Below, in pieces: positions 44,945-54,200 of a stretch of DNA of 64,000 bases. The position numbers and the translations under genes are program-made. The stretch is from Stenotrophomonas sepilia (GTDB taxonomy: Bacteria; Pseudomonadota; Gammaproteobacteria; Xanthomonadales; Xanthomonadaceae), in assembly GCF_003244875.1 (NCBI RefSeq), contig NZ_LXXZ01000048.1:51558-115557 (forward strand). Reading direction: 5' to 3'. The notes beneath the pieces were generated by a model. The model worked only from the letters and a program-made list of their open reading frames with translations. It was not told where the DNA came from and did not search any database. How positions within the stretch are numbered: position 1 is the stretch's first letter; each line of letters opens with the position of its first letter.

Positions 44945-45780
44945 GCCTTCTCTGCTGCCTTGGCCTGCTGCCACAGTGCTTCCTGCGCATCCAGGTCCAA
45001 TGCGGCCAACGCCTCACCCTGTGCGTCGGCCTGCGCTTCCATCGCGCGGAAGCGACGCTCGAACTTGTGGTTGGCACCGCGCAGTGCAGCGCCCAGATCG
45101 ATATCGGCATGACGCGCCAGGTTCGCGCAGACGAACAGCAGGTCGCCCAGTTCTTCCTGCAGGCGCGCCTTGTTGCCCGCGACATCGCCGCGTTCGAACT
45201 CCTCGCGCAGCTCCTGCAGCTCCTCGGCGGCCTTGTCCAGCACCGGCAGCGGACCCGGCCAGTCGAAACCGACCTTGGCTGCGCGCGACTGCAGCTTCAC
45301 CGCCCGCTGCCATTCCGGCAGGCCGCGCGAGATACCGGCCAGTGCGGAGGTGTCCTGCTCGCCCTTGGCGGCACGCTCGGCGCGCTTGATCGCCTCCCAG
45401 TTGCGCGTCACCCCGTCGGCATCGTCCACGCTGACATCGGCGAACACGTGCGGGTGACGGCGCTGCATCTTGTCGCTGATCGCACGGGCGACCTCGGCGA
45501 AGGCAAACGCCCCCTGCTCCTCGGCCATGCGTGCGTGGAACACCACCTGCAGCAGCAGGTCGCCAAGCTCGTCGCAGAGATCGTCCAGGTCGCCGCGGTC
45601 GATCGCATCGGCGACCTCGTAGGCTTCTTCGATGGTGTAGGGGGCGATGGTCGCGAAGTTCTGCTCCAGATCCCACGGGCAGCCTCCCTGCGGGTCGCGC
45701 AGCCGCGCCATGATCGCCAGCAGGCGCTCCAGTTCGTTGCTTGCGGCGCTGCCAGTGGTGGGGGTGTCGTGCGCGCTCAT
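44941..45780 (-). CDS. mazG: Nucleoside triphosphate pyrophosphohydrolase MazG
   Basis: 279 residues from [20 protein letters not shown]. Hydrolyses NTPs and dNTPs to NMP and pyrophosphate. Both MazG units are present: [20 protein letters not shown] with [20 protein letters not shown] (first EExxE/ExxD metal site) and [20 protein letters not shown] (second). It lies 13 bp after cysQ and overlaps ynfA by 4 bp. Confidence 0.96.
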   Translation of the reverse strand: MSAHDTPTTGSAASNELERLLAIMARLRDPQGGCPWDLEQNFATIAPYTIEEAYEVADAIDRGDLDDLCDELGDLLLQVVFHARMAEEQGAFAFAEVARAISDKMQRRHPHVFADVSVDDADGVTRNWEAIKRAERAAKGEQDTSALAGISRGLPEWQRAVKLQSRAAKVGFDWPGPLPVLDKAAEELQELREEFERGDVAGNKARLQEELGDLLFVCANLARHADIDLGAALRGANHKFERRFRAMEAQADAQGEALAALDLDAQEALWQQAKAAEKA

Positions 45781-45793
45781 GCGGCCTCCAGGA

Positions 45794-46597
45794 TCAGTCG
45801 GACAACCAGTCGCGCCACGGCAGGCTGGTATCACCAAGGGCAATGAAATCGCCGTTCAACAGGGTCTCGCGGCGGTTGTAGCGGAACGGCTTGCCGGTCG
45901 CCGCCGACAGCACCGCGCCGCCGGCGGCATGCAGCACGCACTGGCCGGCGGCCGTATCCCATTCGGAGGTCGGGCCCAGCCGCGGATAGACATCCAGGCC
46001 GCCTTCGGCGATCCGGCAGAATTTCAGCGACGAGCCCTGCGCGATGGTCTCGATGCGGCCCATGCGCGCCAGCAGCGCCTCGGTTTCCGGCGAACGGTGC
46101 GAGCGGCTGGCGGCAACGCGCAGCGGAGCCGTGGCCGGTGTGCGGGTGCGCAGCACGGTGTCATGCAGGCCCTGCCGCCGATAGGCCAGTTCGCCGCGCA
46201 TGGCATGCCAGACAATGCCGGTGACCGGCGCCAGCACCACGCCGAATGCCGGCGCGCCCTGGTAGATCAAGGCGATGTTGACGCTGAATTCGCCGTTGCG
46301 CTTGACGAACTCGCGGGTACCGTCGAGGGGATCCACCAGCCAGTAAGCGCCCCAATGGCGGCGATGCTCCCAGCCCACCTGCGCCGATTCCTCGGACAGG
46401 ATCGGCAGGTCCGGTGTCAGCTGCTGCAGGCCCAGCTCAATGACCTGGTTGGCCGCCAGGTCGGCCGCGGTGACCGGGCTGTTGTCGTCCTTGATCTGGA
46501 CCTCGAAGCCATCGGCATACACCTGCATGATGGCTTGGCCGGCCTGCTGGGCGATGGCGATGGCGGTCTCGCGCAGGTCCGTCGTCAGCTTGATCAT
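45794..46597 (-). CDS. cysQ: 3'(2'),5'-bisphosphate nucleotidase CysQ
   Basis: 267 residues. Removes PAP formed in sulfate assimilation. FIG/inositol-monophosphatase-fold motifs: DNSPVTAADLAANQVI, ILSEESAQVGWEHR (metal Glu), YWLVDPLDGTREFVKRNGEF (metal Asp), and EWDTAAGQCVLHAAGG near the end. It overlaps nudE by 4 bp (ATGA), so is translationally coupled. Confidence 0.96.
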   Translation of the reverse strand: MIKLTTDLRETAIAIAQQAGQAIMQVYADGFEVQIKDDNSPVTAADLAANQVIELGLQQLTPDLPILSEESAQVGWEHRRHWGAYWLVDPLDGTREFVKRNGEFSVNIALIYQGAPAFGVVLAPVTGIVWHAMRGELAYRRQGLHDTVLRTRTPATAPLRVAASRSHRSPETEALLARMGRIETIAQGSSLKFCRIAEGGLDVYPRLGPTSEWDTAAGQCVLHAAGGAVLSAATGKPFRYNRRETLLNGDFIALGDTSLPWRDWLSD

Positions 46598-47157
46598 CGC
46601 GTTCCCTGCAGCCACTGGCGGGCAATGAACAGCGCCGCCAGCGAGCGTCCCTCGGAGAAGTCCTCGCGCAACATCAGCTGGTCCAGTTCGGCCAGCTTCC
46701 ACGGCACCACTTCCAGTTCTTCCGGCTCGTCGCCGGCCAGTTTTTCCGGGTACAGGTCGCGCGCCACCACCAGCCACGACTGGTGGCTCATGTAGGTCGG
46801 GGCCAGTGTCATCGCGCGCAGCACGTCGACCCGGCGTGCACCATAACCAGCCTCTTCCTTCAGTTCGCGGTCGGCAGCCTGCTCGGGGGTCTCGCCGGCG
46901 TCGATCCTGCCCTTCACCAGCCCCAGTTCGTAACGATGCATGCCGGCGGCGTATTCACGCACCAGCAGCACGGTTTCATCGTCGAGCATCGGCACCACCA
47001 CCACCGCACCGTGACCACGGCTGACCAGGCGCTCGAAACGGCGACGTTCACCGTTGGAGAACTCCAGGTCCAGATGCTGGCGCTGGAAGGGGCCGTTCTC
47101 CTCATCGGTGATCCGATGGATGATCGGCAAGCGACGGCCGGCACGGTCATCGTTCAT
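46594..47157 (-). CDS. nudE: Nudix ADP-sugar/NADH pyrophosphatase NudE
   Basis: 187 residues. The Nudix box is complete (GRIDAGETPEQAADRELKEE, then AG). MTLAPTYMSHQSWLVVARDL and YPEKLAGDEPEELEVVPW are typical of NudE, which cleaves ADP-ribose, Ap3A and NADH. First gene of nudE-cysQ-mazG-ynfA, a run of overlapping genes for clearing waste nucleotides. Divergent from bioA with 77 bp between starts. Confidence 0.95.
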   Translation of the reverse strand: MNDDRAGRRLPIIHRITDEENGPFQRQHLDLEFSNGERRRFERLVSRGHGAVVVVPMLDDETVLLVREYAAGMHRYELGLVKGRIDAGETPEQAADRELKEEAGYGARRVDVLRAMTLAPTYMSHQSWLVVARDLYPEKLAGDEPEELEVVPWKLAELDQLMLREDFSEGRSLAALFIARQWLQGTR

Positions 47158-47234
47158 GCGGAATCTCCGCGGCGACCGGCGGCTGCGCCGGGGCCGATAG
47201 AATGTGCAGGCAGCAACATGTTCATGAGCCCGAA

Positions 47235-48626
47235 ATGCTAGCAGACCCGACCCCCTCCCCGCTGGCCCGCCACTGGCGGCAGCGCGACCTGCAGGTGCTG
47301 TGGCACCCGTGCACGCAGATGCGTGAGCATCCGGACACCCTGCCGCTGGTGCCGATCGCCCGTGGCGAAGGCGCGTGGCTGATCGACCACGACGGCCACC
47401 GCTACCTGGACGCCGTCAGCAGCTGGTGGACCAACCTGTTCGGTCATGCCGAACCGCGCATCGGCGGTGCCATTGCCACCCAGGCCACGCAGCTGGAACA
47501 GGTGATGCTGGCCGGCTTCAGCCATGAGCCGGCCATCACCCTGGCCGAACGCCTGCTGGCATTGGCACCACGCCAGCCCGGCCGCGAGCCGCTGGCCAAG
47601 GTGTTCTACGCCGACAACGGCTCGGCCGGCGTGGAAGTGGCGCTGAAGATGGCCTTCCAGTATTTCCAGAACCGTGGGGAGCCGCGGCGCACGCGTTTCA
47701 TTGCACTGGAAAACGGCTACCACGGCGAGACCCTGGGCGCGCTGGCGCTGGGTGACATCCCGCTGTATCGCCGCGTCTATGCACCGCTGCTGGCCGAAGC
47801 GCTGTTCGCGCCGTCGCCCGATGCCTACCTGGCCGAACCCGGCCAGAGCGCGGCCGACCGCGCACGGCAGGCTGCCGACGGCCTGGCCACGCTGTTCGAC
47901 CAGCATCCGGGCGAGATCTGCGCGGTGATCCTGGAACCACGCCTGCAGTGTGCCGGCGGCATGCGCATGCATGACCCGGTCTATCTGCAGCGCGTGCGCG
48001 AACTGTGCGATGCCCATGGCGCGTTCATGATCGCCGACGAGATCGCCACCGGCTTCGGCCGCACCGGCACCCTGTTCGCCTGCGAGCAGGCAGGGGTGAT
48101 GCCGGACCTGATGTGCCTTTCCAAGGGCCTGACCGGCGGCTTCCTGCCGCTGGCCGCCGTGCTGGCCACGCAGGCGCTGTACGACGCCTTCCTCGACGAC
48201 TCGCGCGAGCGCGCCTTCCTGCATTCGCACAGCTACACCGGCAATCCGCTGGCCTGCGCGGCGGCACTGGCGACGCTGGACATCTTCCGCGACGACGATG
48301 TGATCGCCCGCAACCGGGGCATCGCGTCGGTGATGGGCACGCTGGCGGCGCCATTTTCCGACCATCCGCACGTGGCCGACGTGCGCCAGGCCGGCATGGT
48401 GGTGGCGTTCGAGCTGTCGCGCGACGGCAACAGGCGCACGCCGTTCGACCCGGGCCTGCGGCTGGGCCTGCACGCTTACAAGGCCGCCCTCAAGCGCGGC
48501 GTGGTGCTGCGCCCGCTGGGCGACGTGCTGTACTGGATGCCACCCTATTGCGTGGATGACGAACAACTGGAGCTGCTGGCACACACCACGCTGGCGGCCA
48601 TCGACGAGGCGATTGCATGCGCGTGA
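47235..48626 (+). CDS. bioA: Adenosylmethionine-8-amino-7-oxononanoate aminotransferase
   Basis: 463 residues from MLADPTPSPLARHWRQRDLQ. Biotin synthesis: PLP-dependent transamination of KAPA to DAPA with S-adenosylmethionine as donor. Class III aminotransferase motifs: VLWHPCTQM, LDAVSSWWTNLFGHAEP, VFYADNGSAGVEVALKMAFQ, MIADEIATGFGRTG, and the Schiff-base lysine in LSKGLTGGFLPLAAVL. A TAGAAT at 47198-47203 is a candidate -10. It overlaps rsmE by 10 bp; other bio genes are elsewhere. Confidence 0.95.
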   Translation: MLADPTPSPLARHWRQRDLQVLWHPCTQMREHPDTLPLVPIARGEGAWLIDHDGHRYLDAVSSWWTNLFGHAEPRIGGAIATQATQLEQVMLAGFSHEPAITLAERLLALAPRQPGREPLAKVFYADNGSAGVEVALKMAFQYFQNRGEPRRTRFIALENGYHGETLGALALGDIPLYRRVYAPLLAEALFAPSPDAYLAEPGQSAADRARQAADGLATLFDQHPGEICAVILEPRLQCAGGMRMHDPVYLQRVRELCDAHGAFMIADEIATGFGRTGTLFACEQAGVMPDLMCLSKGLTGGFLPLAAVLATQALYDAFLDDSRERAFLHSHSYTGNPLACAAALATLDIFRDDDVIARNRGIASVMGTLAAPFSDHPHVADVRQAGMVVAFELSRDGNRRTPFDPGLRLGLHAYKAALKRGVVLRPLGDVLYWMPPYCVDDEQLELLAHTTLAAIDEAIACA

Positions 48627-49354
48627 CCCGCTGCCCCATCGACCTGGCGCTGCACAGCGGCCAGACCGTGACCCTGCCGGAAGAGACGGCCAACCACCTG
48701 GTGCGGGTGATGCGCCTGCGCGAGGGAGACACCTGCGTGCTGTTCAACGGCGACGGCCATGACTACAGCGCCACGCTGACCGTGGCCGGCAAGCGCGAAG
48801 TGCAGGTGCGCATCGATGCTGTGCAGGCCATCGATAATGAATCACCGCTGGCGATCACCCTGCTGCAGGGCATCGCCCGTGGCGAGAAGATGGACCTGAT
48901 CCTGCAGAAGGCCACCGAACTGGGCGTGGCGGCGATCATTCCGGTCAACGCCGAGCGCACCGAGGTGAAGCTCGATGCCGCGCGCGCCGAGAAGCGCGTG
49001 GCGCACTGGAACAACGTGGTGACGTCGGCCTGCGGCCAGTCCGGGCGTGCGCGCATTCCGCAGGTGGGGCCTCCGCTGTCGCTGGCGCAGGCCGCGGCGG
49101 CGCTGCCGGCCGATACGCTGCGGCTGACCCTGGATCCGCGGGGCGCACATCGCCTGTCGACGCTGACGGCCGCTCCGGCAGGGGGCGTCGTGCTCGCGAT
49201 CGGCCCGGAAGGGGGCTGGTCGCCGCGCGACCGCGACCAGCTGGCGGCGGCAGGGTTCCAGGGACTGCAGCTGGGCCCGCGGATCCTGCGCACGGAAACG
49301 GCCGGGCTGGCCGCGGTCGCGGCGTTGCAGGCGCGGTTGGGCGACCTGGGATAA
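48617..49354 (+). CDS. rsmE: 16S rRNA (uracil-1498-N3)-methyltransferase
   Basis: 245 residues. SPOUT-fold enzyme methylating U1498 of 16S rRNA. The N-terminal PUA-like domain (TANHLVRVMRLREGDTCVLF with NGDGHDYSATL) precedes the trefoil-knot domain: QGIARGEKMDLILQKATELG, INPV-like IPVNAERTEVKLD, LAIGPEGGWSPRDRDQLAAA and LGPRILRTETAGLAAVAALQ. Its start overlaps the end of bioA, an unrelated pathway, so coupling is positional only. Confidence 0.96.
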   Translation: MRVTRCPIDLALHSGQTVTLPEETANHLVRVMRLREGDTCVLFNGDGHDYSATLTVAGKREVQVRIDAVQAIDNESPLAITLLQGIARGEKMDLILQKATELGVAAIIPVNAERTEVKLDAARAEKRVAHWNNVVTSACGQSGRARIPQVGPPLSLAQAAAALPADTLRLTLDPRGAHRLSTLTAAPAGGVVLAIGPEGGWSPRDRDQLAAAGFQGLQLGPRILRTETAGLAAVAALQARLGDLG

Positions 49355-49365
49355 GACAGGTTCGT

Positions 49366-49429
49366 GGTAGTGCCGGCCGCTGGCCGGCATCCACGGGATC
49401 ATGAGGTTGCCGGCCAGCGGCCGGCACTA
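49366..49429. repeat. Paired GTAG repeats (SMAG type)
   Basis: GTAGTGCCGGCCGCTGGCCG, a 20-nt spacer, then GCCGGCCAGCGGCCGGCACT and AC, an almost perfect dyad between the convergent rsmE and chpC. Confidence 0.82.
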
Positions 49430-49442
49430 CCGGTCTGGTGGA

Positions 49443-49907
49443 TCAGGCGGCGAGCGAATCCAGCGCCGCTTCCAACGCGTCCAGGTTCGGCAGCAGCGCA
49501 CTCTGCTCACCCAACAGCACGCGCATGTGCACGGTCTGCGGCAGGGTTTCTTCGGAGGCGTCGGCCAGCAGGCCATCGCGTGGCACCGAGATCAGCTGCG
49601 GGAAGTTCTGCGTCAGCAGCGCGTAGTACGGGCGCTGCGCGTTGCCGCTGAGGGACTTCAGCACCACCACCTTGTTGTGGCCGGCCACGGTCTCTTCGCC
49701 CAGCCCCGAAAGGCGCGCGAACGACACCAGCGGCACCTGCCAGCCGTGCCAGCCGATCTCGCCTACCAGCCAGCGCGGCGCATCGGAGACCGGCTGCACC
49801 GGCACGCGCGACATCATTTCGGCCACGGTGGCATTGGGCAGCAGCACGCGCTCGTTGCCGGCCTGGATCAGGACGCCGCGGATTTCGTCATTGCTGGCAT
49901 AGCTCAT
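49443..49907 (-). CDS. chpC: CheW-like adaptor of the Pil-Chp system
   Basis: 154 residues, one CheW domain (VLLPNATVAEMMSRVPVQPV, WLVGEIGWHGWQVPLVSFAR). By position, directly after chpB with a 4-bp overlap, it corresponds to ChpC of P. aeruginosa, a second adaptor that links extra receptors to ChpA. Last gene of the cluster; chpD and chpE homologues are absent downstream. Confidence 0.88.
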   Translation of the reverse strand: MSYASNDEIRGVLIQAGNERVLLPNATVAEMMSRVPVQPVSDAPRWLVGEIGWHGWQVPLVSFARLSGLGEETVAGHNKVVVLKSLSGNAQRPYYALLTQNFPQLISVPRDGLLADASEETLPQTVHMRVLLGEQSALLPNLDALEAALDSLAA

Positions 49908-51241
49908 GGTGCGTCTCCGTTGTCGTCCTGCTCACCCCAGCGCGCGGCAATTGCCTGCGCCAGTTCCTGCGGTTCACCGGCCACCATGCCGGCAGCCACC
50001 ACGGCGGTGGCCGCCGCCGGGTCATAGCAGCCCTCGCCCACCTGCCCGGCCACCCACGCACCGGCGGCCGCCAGGTCCAGCGCCGGGCCTACGTGGGCCA
50101 GGTCGGCACCGCTGAGCAGCACCAGTGCGGTGTGTTCGGCCGGCAGCGAAGCGAGCGAAATACCGTTGGCATCGCTCTGGAAATGCAGGCCATCGCTGGC
50201 CGCGCGCACGCCGATATCATCGGCCAGCACGTGCACCTCGCCCGGCACCGCGTGCTGGCCGGCCTCGGCCAGCTGCACCGGCAACGGCGAAACACGGGAC
50301 ATCTGCTTGACCAGGTTGCCGTAGCGGCCACCATCCAGACGCATGTGCACCAACACCGGCACGCTCAACGACGCAGGCAGTGCGCCGAGCAGGCGACGCA
50401 ACGCATCCGGGCCACCGATGCCGGCCAGCACCAGCAGCGATGCGGCACGCGCACCGGCCGGGGCGGCGGCATCCAGATCGACCAGGCTCAAATGATCGGT
50501 ATCGAACGAGGGCTGCGGCGCGACGACCGGCGCCACGGCTTCTGCCGATACAGGTGCTTCGATCGATTCCTCGACCAGCGACCAGGCGGTGTGATCGAAG
50601 GAGACCGGCGGTGTCGCGGGCGCCGCCGGTTCGGCCAGTGCCTGCGGCGCCGAAGGCGGATCCAGAGGCTCGGGCACGACCGGCTGCAGCGCCGCCAGGG
50701 CCTGCTCCAGCGCGATCGGTTCGTGCAGGTCTGCCGGTGGCGAATACAGGCCGTCGGCCGGAACGTCATCGGCCCAGCTCAGCGCCTGTTCCAGGTGCGT
50801 GCGCAGGGCTTCTTCCTGCGGCGCCGGCGCGGGCGCCGGATGACCAGGCTCCAGCTGCAGGCTGGGCTCTTCTTCGGCGCCCGGCGGCAACACCTGCTGG
50901 TGGCCGTGCAGCTTGGCGGCCAGGTGGCGCCCCCAACGTTGCGCCTCCCAGCCGTCGCGGCGGGCGGCCAGCTCAGCCTCATCGAACACCAGGGTCAGCC
51001 CCGGTGCCGAGAGCGCGGATTCCAACCGTTCCAGTGCGTCCTCGATGGCAGCTTCCAGCGCGATCACCACGAACTGCGGATCCGCGGCCTGCAGGACCTG
51101 CGGCTCCAGGCCGTTCGGATCATCTTCCAGGACCAGCTGTACATCGGCATGCGCCAGTGCCTCGCGCAGGCGTTCACGCGCCGCACCGGGGCGGGCCAGC
51201 AGGGCGACGGCCGGGGCCGGATGGGTTTCACTCACGGACAC
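49904..51241 (-). CDS. chpB: ChpB-like protein: CheB-family methylesterase, probably catalytically degenerate
   Basis: 445 residues from a GTG with GGGGAT upstream (a second GTG two codons later is equally possible). The N-terminal 110 residues look like a receiver relic without a clear phosphorylation site; 120-260 is an acidic, Pro/Ala-rich linker; 265-440 matches the CheB catalytic domain (LLVLAGIGGPDALRRLLGAL, VPVLVHMRLDGGRYGN, GEVHVLADD, ALVLLSGADLAHVGPALDLA, AAGAWVAGQ). The canonical GxSTGG nucleophile serine is missing (AGIGGP) and the GMGxDG aspartate loop is changed, though the His of HM is kept. It overlaps chpA by 14 bp and chpC by 4 bp. Confidence 0.85.
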   Translation of the reverse strand: MSVSETHPAPAVALLARPGAARERLREALAHADVQLVLEDDPNGLEPQVLQAADPQFVVIALEAAIEDALERLESALSAPGLTLVFDEAELAARRDGWEAQRWGRHLAAKLHGHQQVLPPGAEEEPSLQLEPGHPAPAPAPQEEALRTHLEQALSWADDVPADGLYSPPADLHEPIALEQALAALQPVVPEPLDPPSAPQALAEPAAPATPPVSFDHTAWSLVEESIEAPVSAEAVAPVVAPQPSFDTDHLSLVDLDAAAPAGARAASLLVLAGIGGPDALRRLLGALPASLSVPVLVHMRLDGGRYGNLVKQMSRVSPLPVQLAEAGQHAVPGEVHVLADDIGVRAASDGLHFQSDANGISLASLPAEHTALVLLSGADLAHVGPALDLAAAGAWVAGQVGEGCYDPAAATAVVAAGMVAGEPQELAQAIAARWGEQDDNGDAP

Positions 51242-54200
51242 GGGCGATCCCCAGCAGGTCGTACACGTTACGCATCAGGTCCAGTTCCTGGTACGGCTTG
51301 CCCAGATAACGCTGGACACCGATCTCGAAGGCACGCTGGCGGTGCTTGTCGCCGCTGCGCGAGGTGATCATCACGATCGGCACATCCCTGTAGCGCGGAT
51401 CGGCACGCATCACAGTGGCCAGCTCGTAGCCGTCCATGCGCGGCATCTCGATGTCCAGCAACATCAGGTCCGGCACGCGCTCTTCCAACCGCTCCAGTGC
51501 TTCCACGCCATCGCGGGCGACACTGACTTCGAAGTTGTGGCGCTCGAGGATGCGGCCGGTCACCTTGCGCATGGTCAGCGAGTCATCGACCACCATCACC
51601 AGCGGCACCTGGCGTTCGTCGCGCGGCGCATTGGCCAGCACCGGTGCCGTCGGATTGGCCAGGAAGCGGCGCACCAGCGGCGCGACGTCCAGGATCACCA
51701 CCACGCGGCCATCGCCGGTGATGGTGGCACCGTAGATGCCCGGTACCGATGCGATCTGCAGGCCGACCGGCTTGACCACGATTTCGCGGTTGCCCAGCAC
51801 CTGGTCGATCGCCACGGCTGCACGCAGGTCACCGGCACGGACCAGCAACAGCGGCACCTGGTCCTGGCCATCGGCACGCGCCGGGGCCTGCCCGACCAGG
51901 CTGCCGAGGTCATACAACGGATAGTCTTCGCCGCTGTAGCGGTAGCTGCTGTCGGCGGCCTCGAAACGTTCGCGCGACAGGCGGCCGATACCGCTGACCG
52001 AGGCCACCGGCACGGCGAAGGTGGTCTCGCCGATCTGCACGAACACCGCCTGGGTGACGGCCAGCGTCTGCGGCAGGCGCAGGGTGAAGCGCACGCCCTG
52101 GCCGCGCACCGACTGGATGTCGACCGAGCCGCCCAGCTGGCGCACTTCGTTGCGCACCACGTCCATGCCCACGCCACGACCGGCCAGCTGGCTGACCTGG
52201 TCGGCGGTGGAGAAACCGGAGGCGAAAATCAGGTTGTCCAGTTCCTGATCGTTCGGCTGCGCGTCGGCGGCCAACAGGCCACGGTCGATTGCGCGGCGGC
52301 GGATCGCTTCGCGATCGAGGCCGGCACCGTCATCGGCCACTTCCAGCACGATTTCCGAGCCTTCACGGTGCAGGCGGATGGCAACTTCGCCCTCTTCCGG
52401 CTTGCCGGCGGCGCGGCGCTGTTCCGGCGCTTCCAGGCCATGGGCCACCGAGTTGCGCAGCATGTGTTCGAGCGGCGCGACCATGCGGTCGAGAACATTG
52501 CGGTCCAGTTCGCCGTGGGTGCCTTCCAGGGTCAGGTGCACCTGCTTGCCGGTATCCATGCCGGACTGGCGGACCACGCGGCGCAGGCGCGGCACCAGGC
52601 CATCAAACGGCACCATGCGCGCGCGCATCAGGCCGTCCTGCAGCTCGGAGCTGACGCGCGACTGCTGTTGCAGCAGCGAATCGTACTGGCGCGACAGATC
52701 GTCCAGCACCCCTTGCAGGCCGCCAAGGTCGGCCGCCGATTCGTTCAGCGCACGGCTGAGCTGTTGCAGCGTGGAGAAGCGGTCCAGCTCCAGCGGATCG
52801 AACTTCTGGTCTGCCTGGTCCTGCTCACGTTGGTAGCGGGCGACGATCTGCGCTTCGGTTTCCAGGTCGAGCCGGCGCAGCTGGTCGCGCAGTCGCGCGT
52901 TGGTGCGCTCCAGCTCGCCCATCGCACCACGGAACGCGCCGAGCTGCTGCTCAAGGCGCGAGCGGTAGATCGCCACTTCACCGGCATGGTTGACCAGGCG
53001 GTCGAGCAGATCCGCGCGCACGCGCACCTGTTCCTGCTGCGGGCGTGCCAGCGGATCTTCATCGACCACGCCTTCGGCCGGCAGCGGTGCCGACAGCGGC
53101 GCGTCGAGCAGTGCCGGCGCCGGGCTGGCAACCGGTGCAGAAGTGGCTTCTGCGACGCTCGGCACGTTGGCTGCGGCTGCGGCTGCAGCAGCCGCCGCAG
53201 CGATATCGGTGGTGGTACGCACTTCGAACGCGTGGACCAGGTCCTGCGCCGGTTCCACCACGCGGTGGTCACCGGTGCGGGTGAGCAGCTGGTGCAGGCG
53301 ATCGAATCCGCGCTCCAGCAACTGCACATCGCGGCGTTCGATCTCGGTGCGACCAGCGGCGACGGCTTCCAGCAACGATTCGATGCTGTGGCCAAGATCG
53401 CCGATGGCGTTGATGCCGGCCATGCGTGCGCCACCCTTCAGGGTATGCAGGTCACGCTGCAGGCCGGCCAGCACCTCGCGGTCCTGCGGCGCATCGCGCA
53501 GCTCGCTGATCAGGCCATCGCAGTGGTCGAGCAGGTCCTTGCCTTCCTCGACGAAGATGTCGACCAGCTCGCGATCGTAGACGCTGAAGTCGAGCGTATC
53601 GGCGCTGTCTTCCGGCACCGGGATGTCAAGGACGTCGGGTGCCACGGTTTCAGCCACGTCGGCGTCAGGCACGCCAACGGCCGGGGCATCCGACGCGGTA
53701 TCGGCCTCGGCATCGGCAGCTTCGGCGTGGACTTCCACCTGGCCCGGCGCGTCTTCCAGTTCGAAGAACCGCACCGGTTCGGCGGTGGCCGGCGCTGCGG
53801 CCTCCGCGATCTTCTCATTCACCGTCGCCGGGGACGGCTGATCGGCGCTCTCTCCTTCACCGATCGCCGCCTCCCCGCCGACGTCCGCATCCTCGGCAAA
53901 GGCTTCCGCCTCGCCCGGCGCGAGTTCGCTGGCCTGCAGGCCGAGCACGGACCATTGCCCGTCGTCGGCCAGGGGCTGCTCTTCGTCGATCACGTGCAGG
54001 CCGGCCTCGAGCGCGGCGTCCAGCGAGACCGGTTCTGCAAACCCCGGCGCAGCCATTTCATCCTGCAGGCTCGACAGCTCGCTGTCGAGTGGCAGTGCAG
54101 CAGGCGTCTCGAATGCCTCAGGGTCAGCGACGTGCACGTGATCGAACGAGGACGCATTCAGGTCAGATGCGACGGCTTCGACAGCATCCGGAATCTCTTC

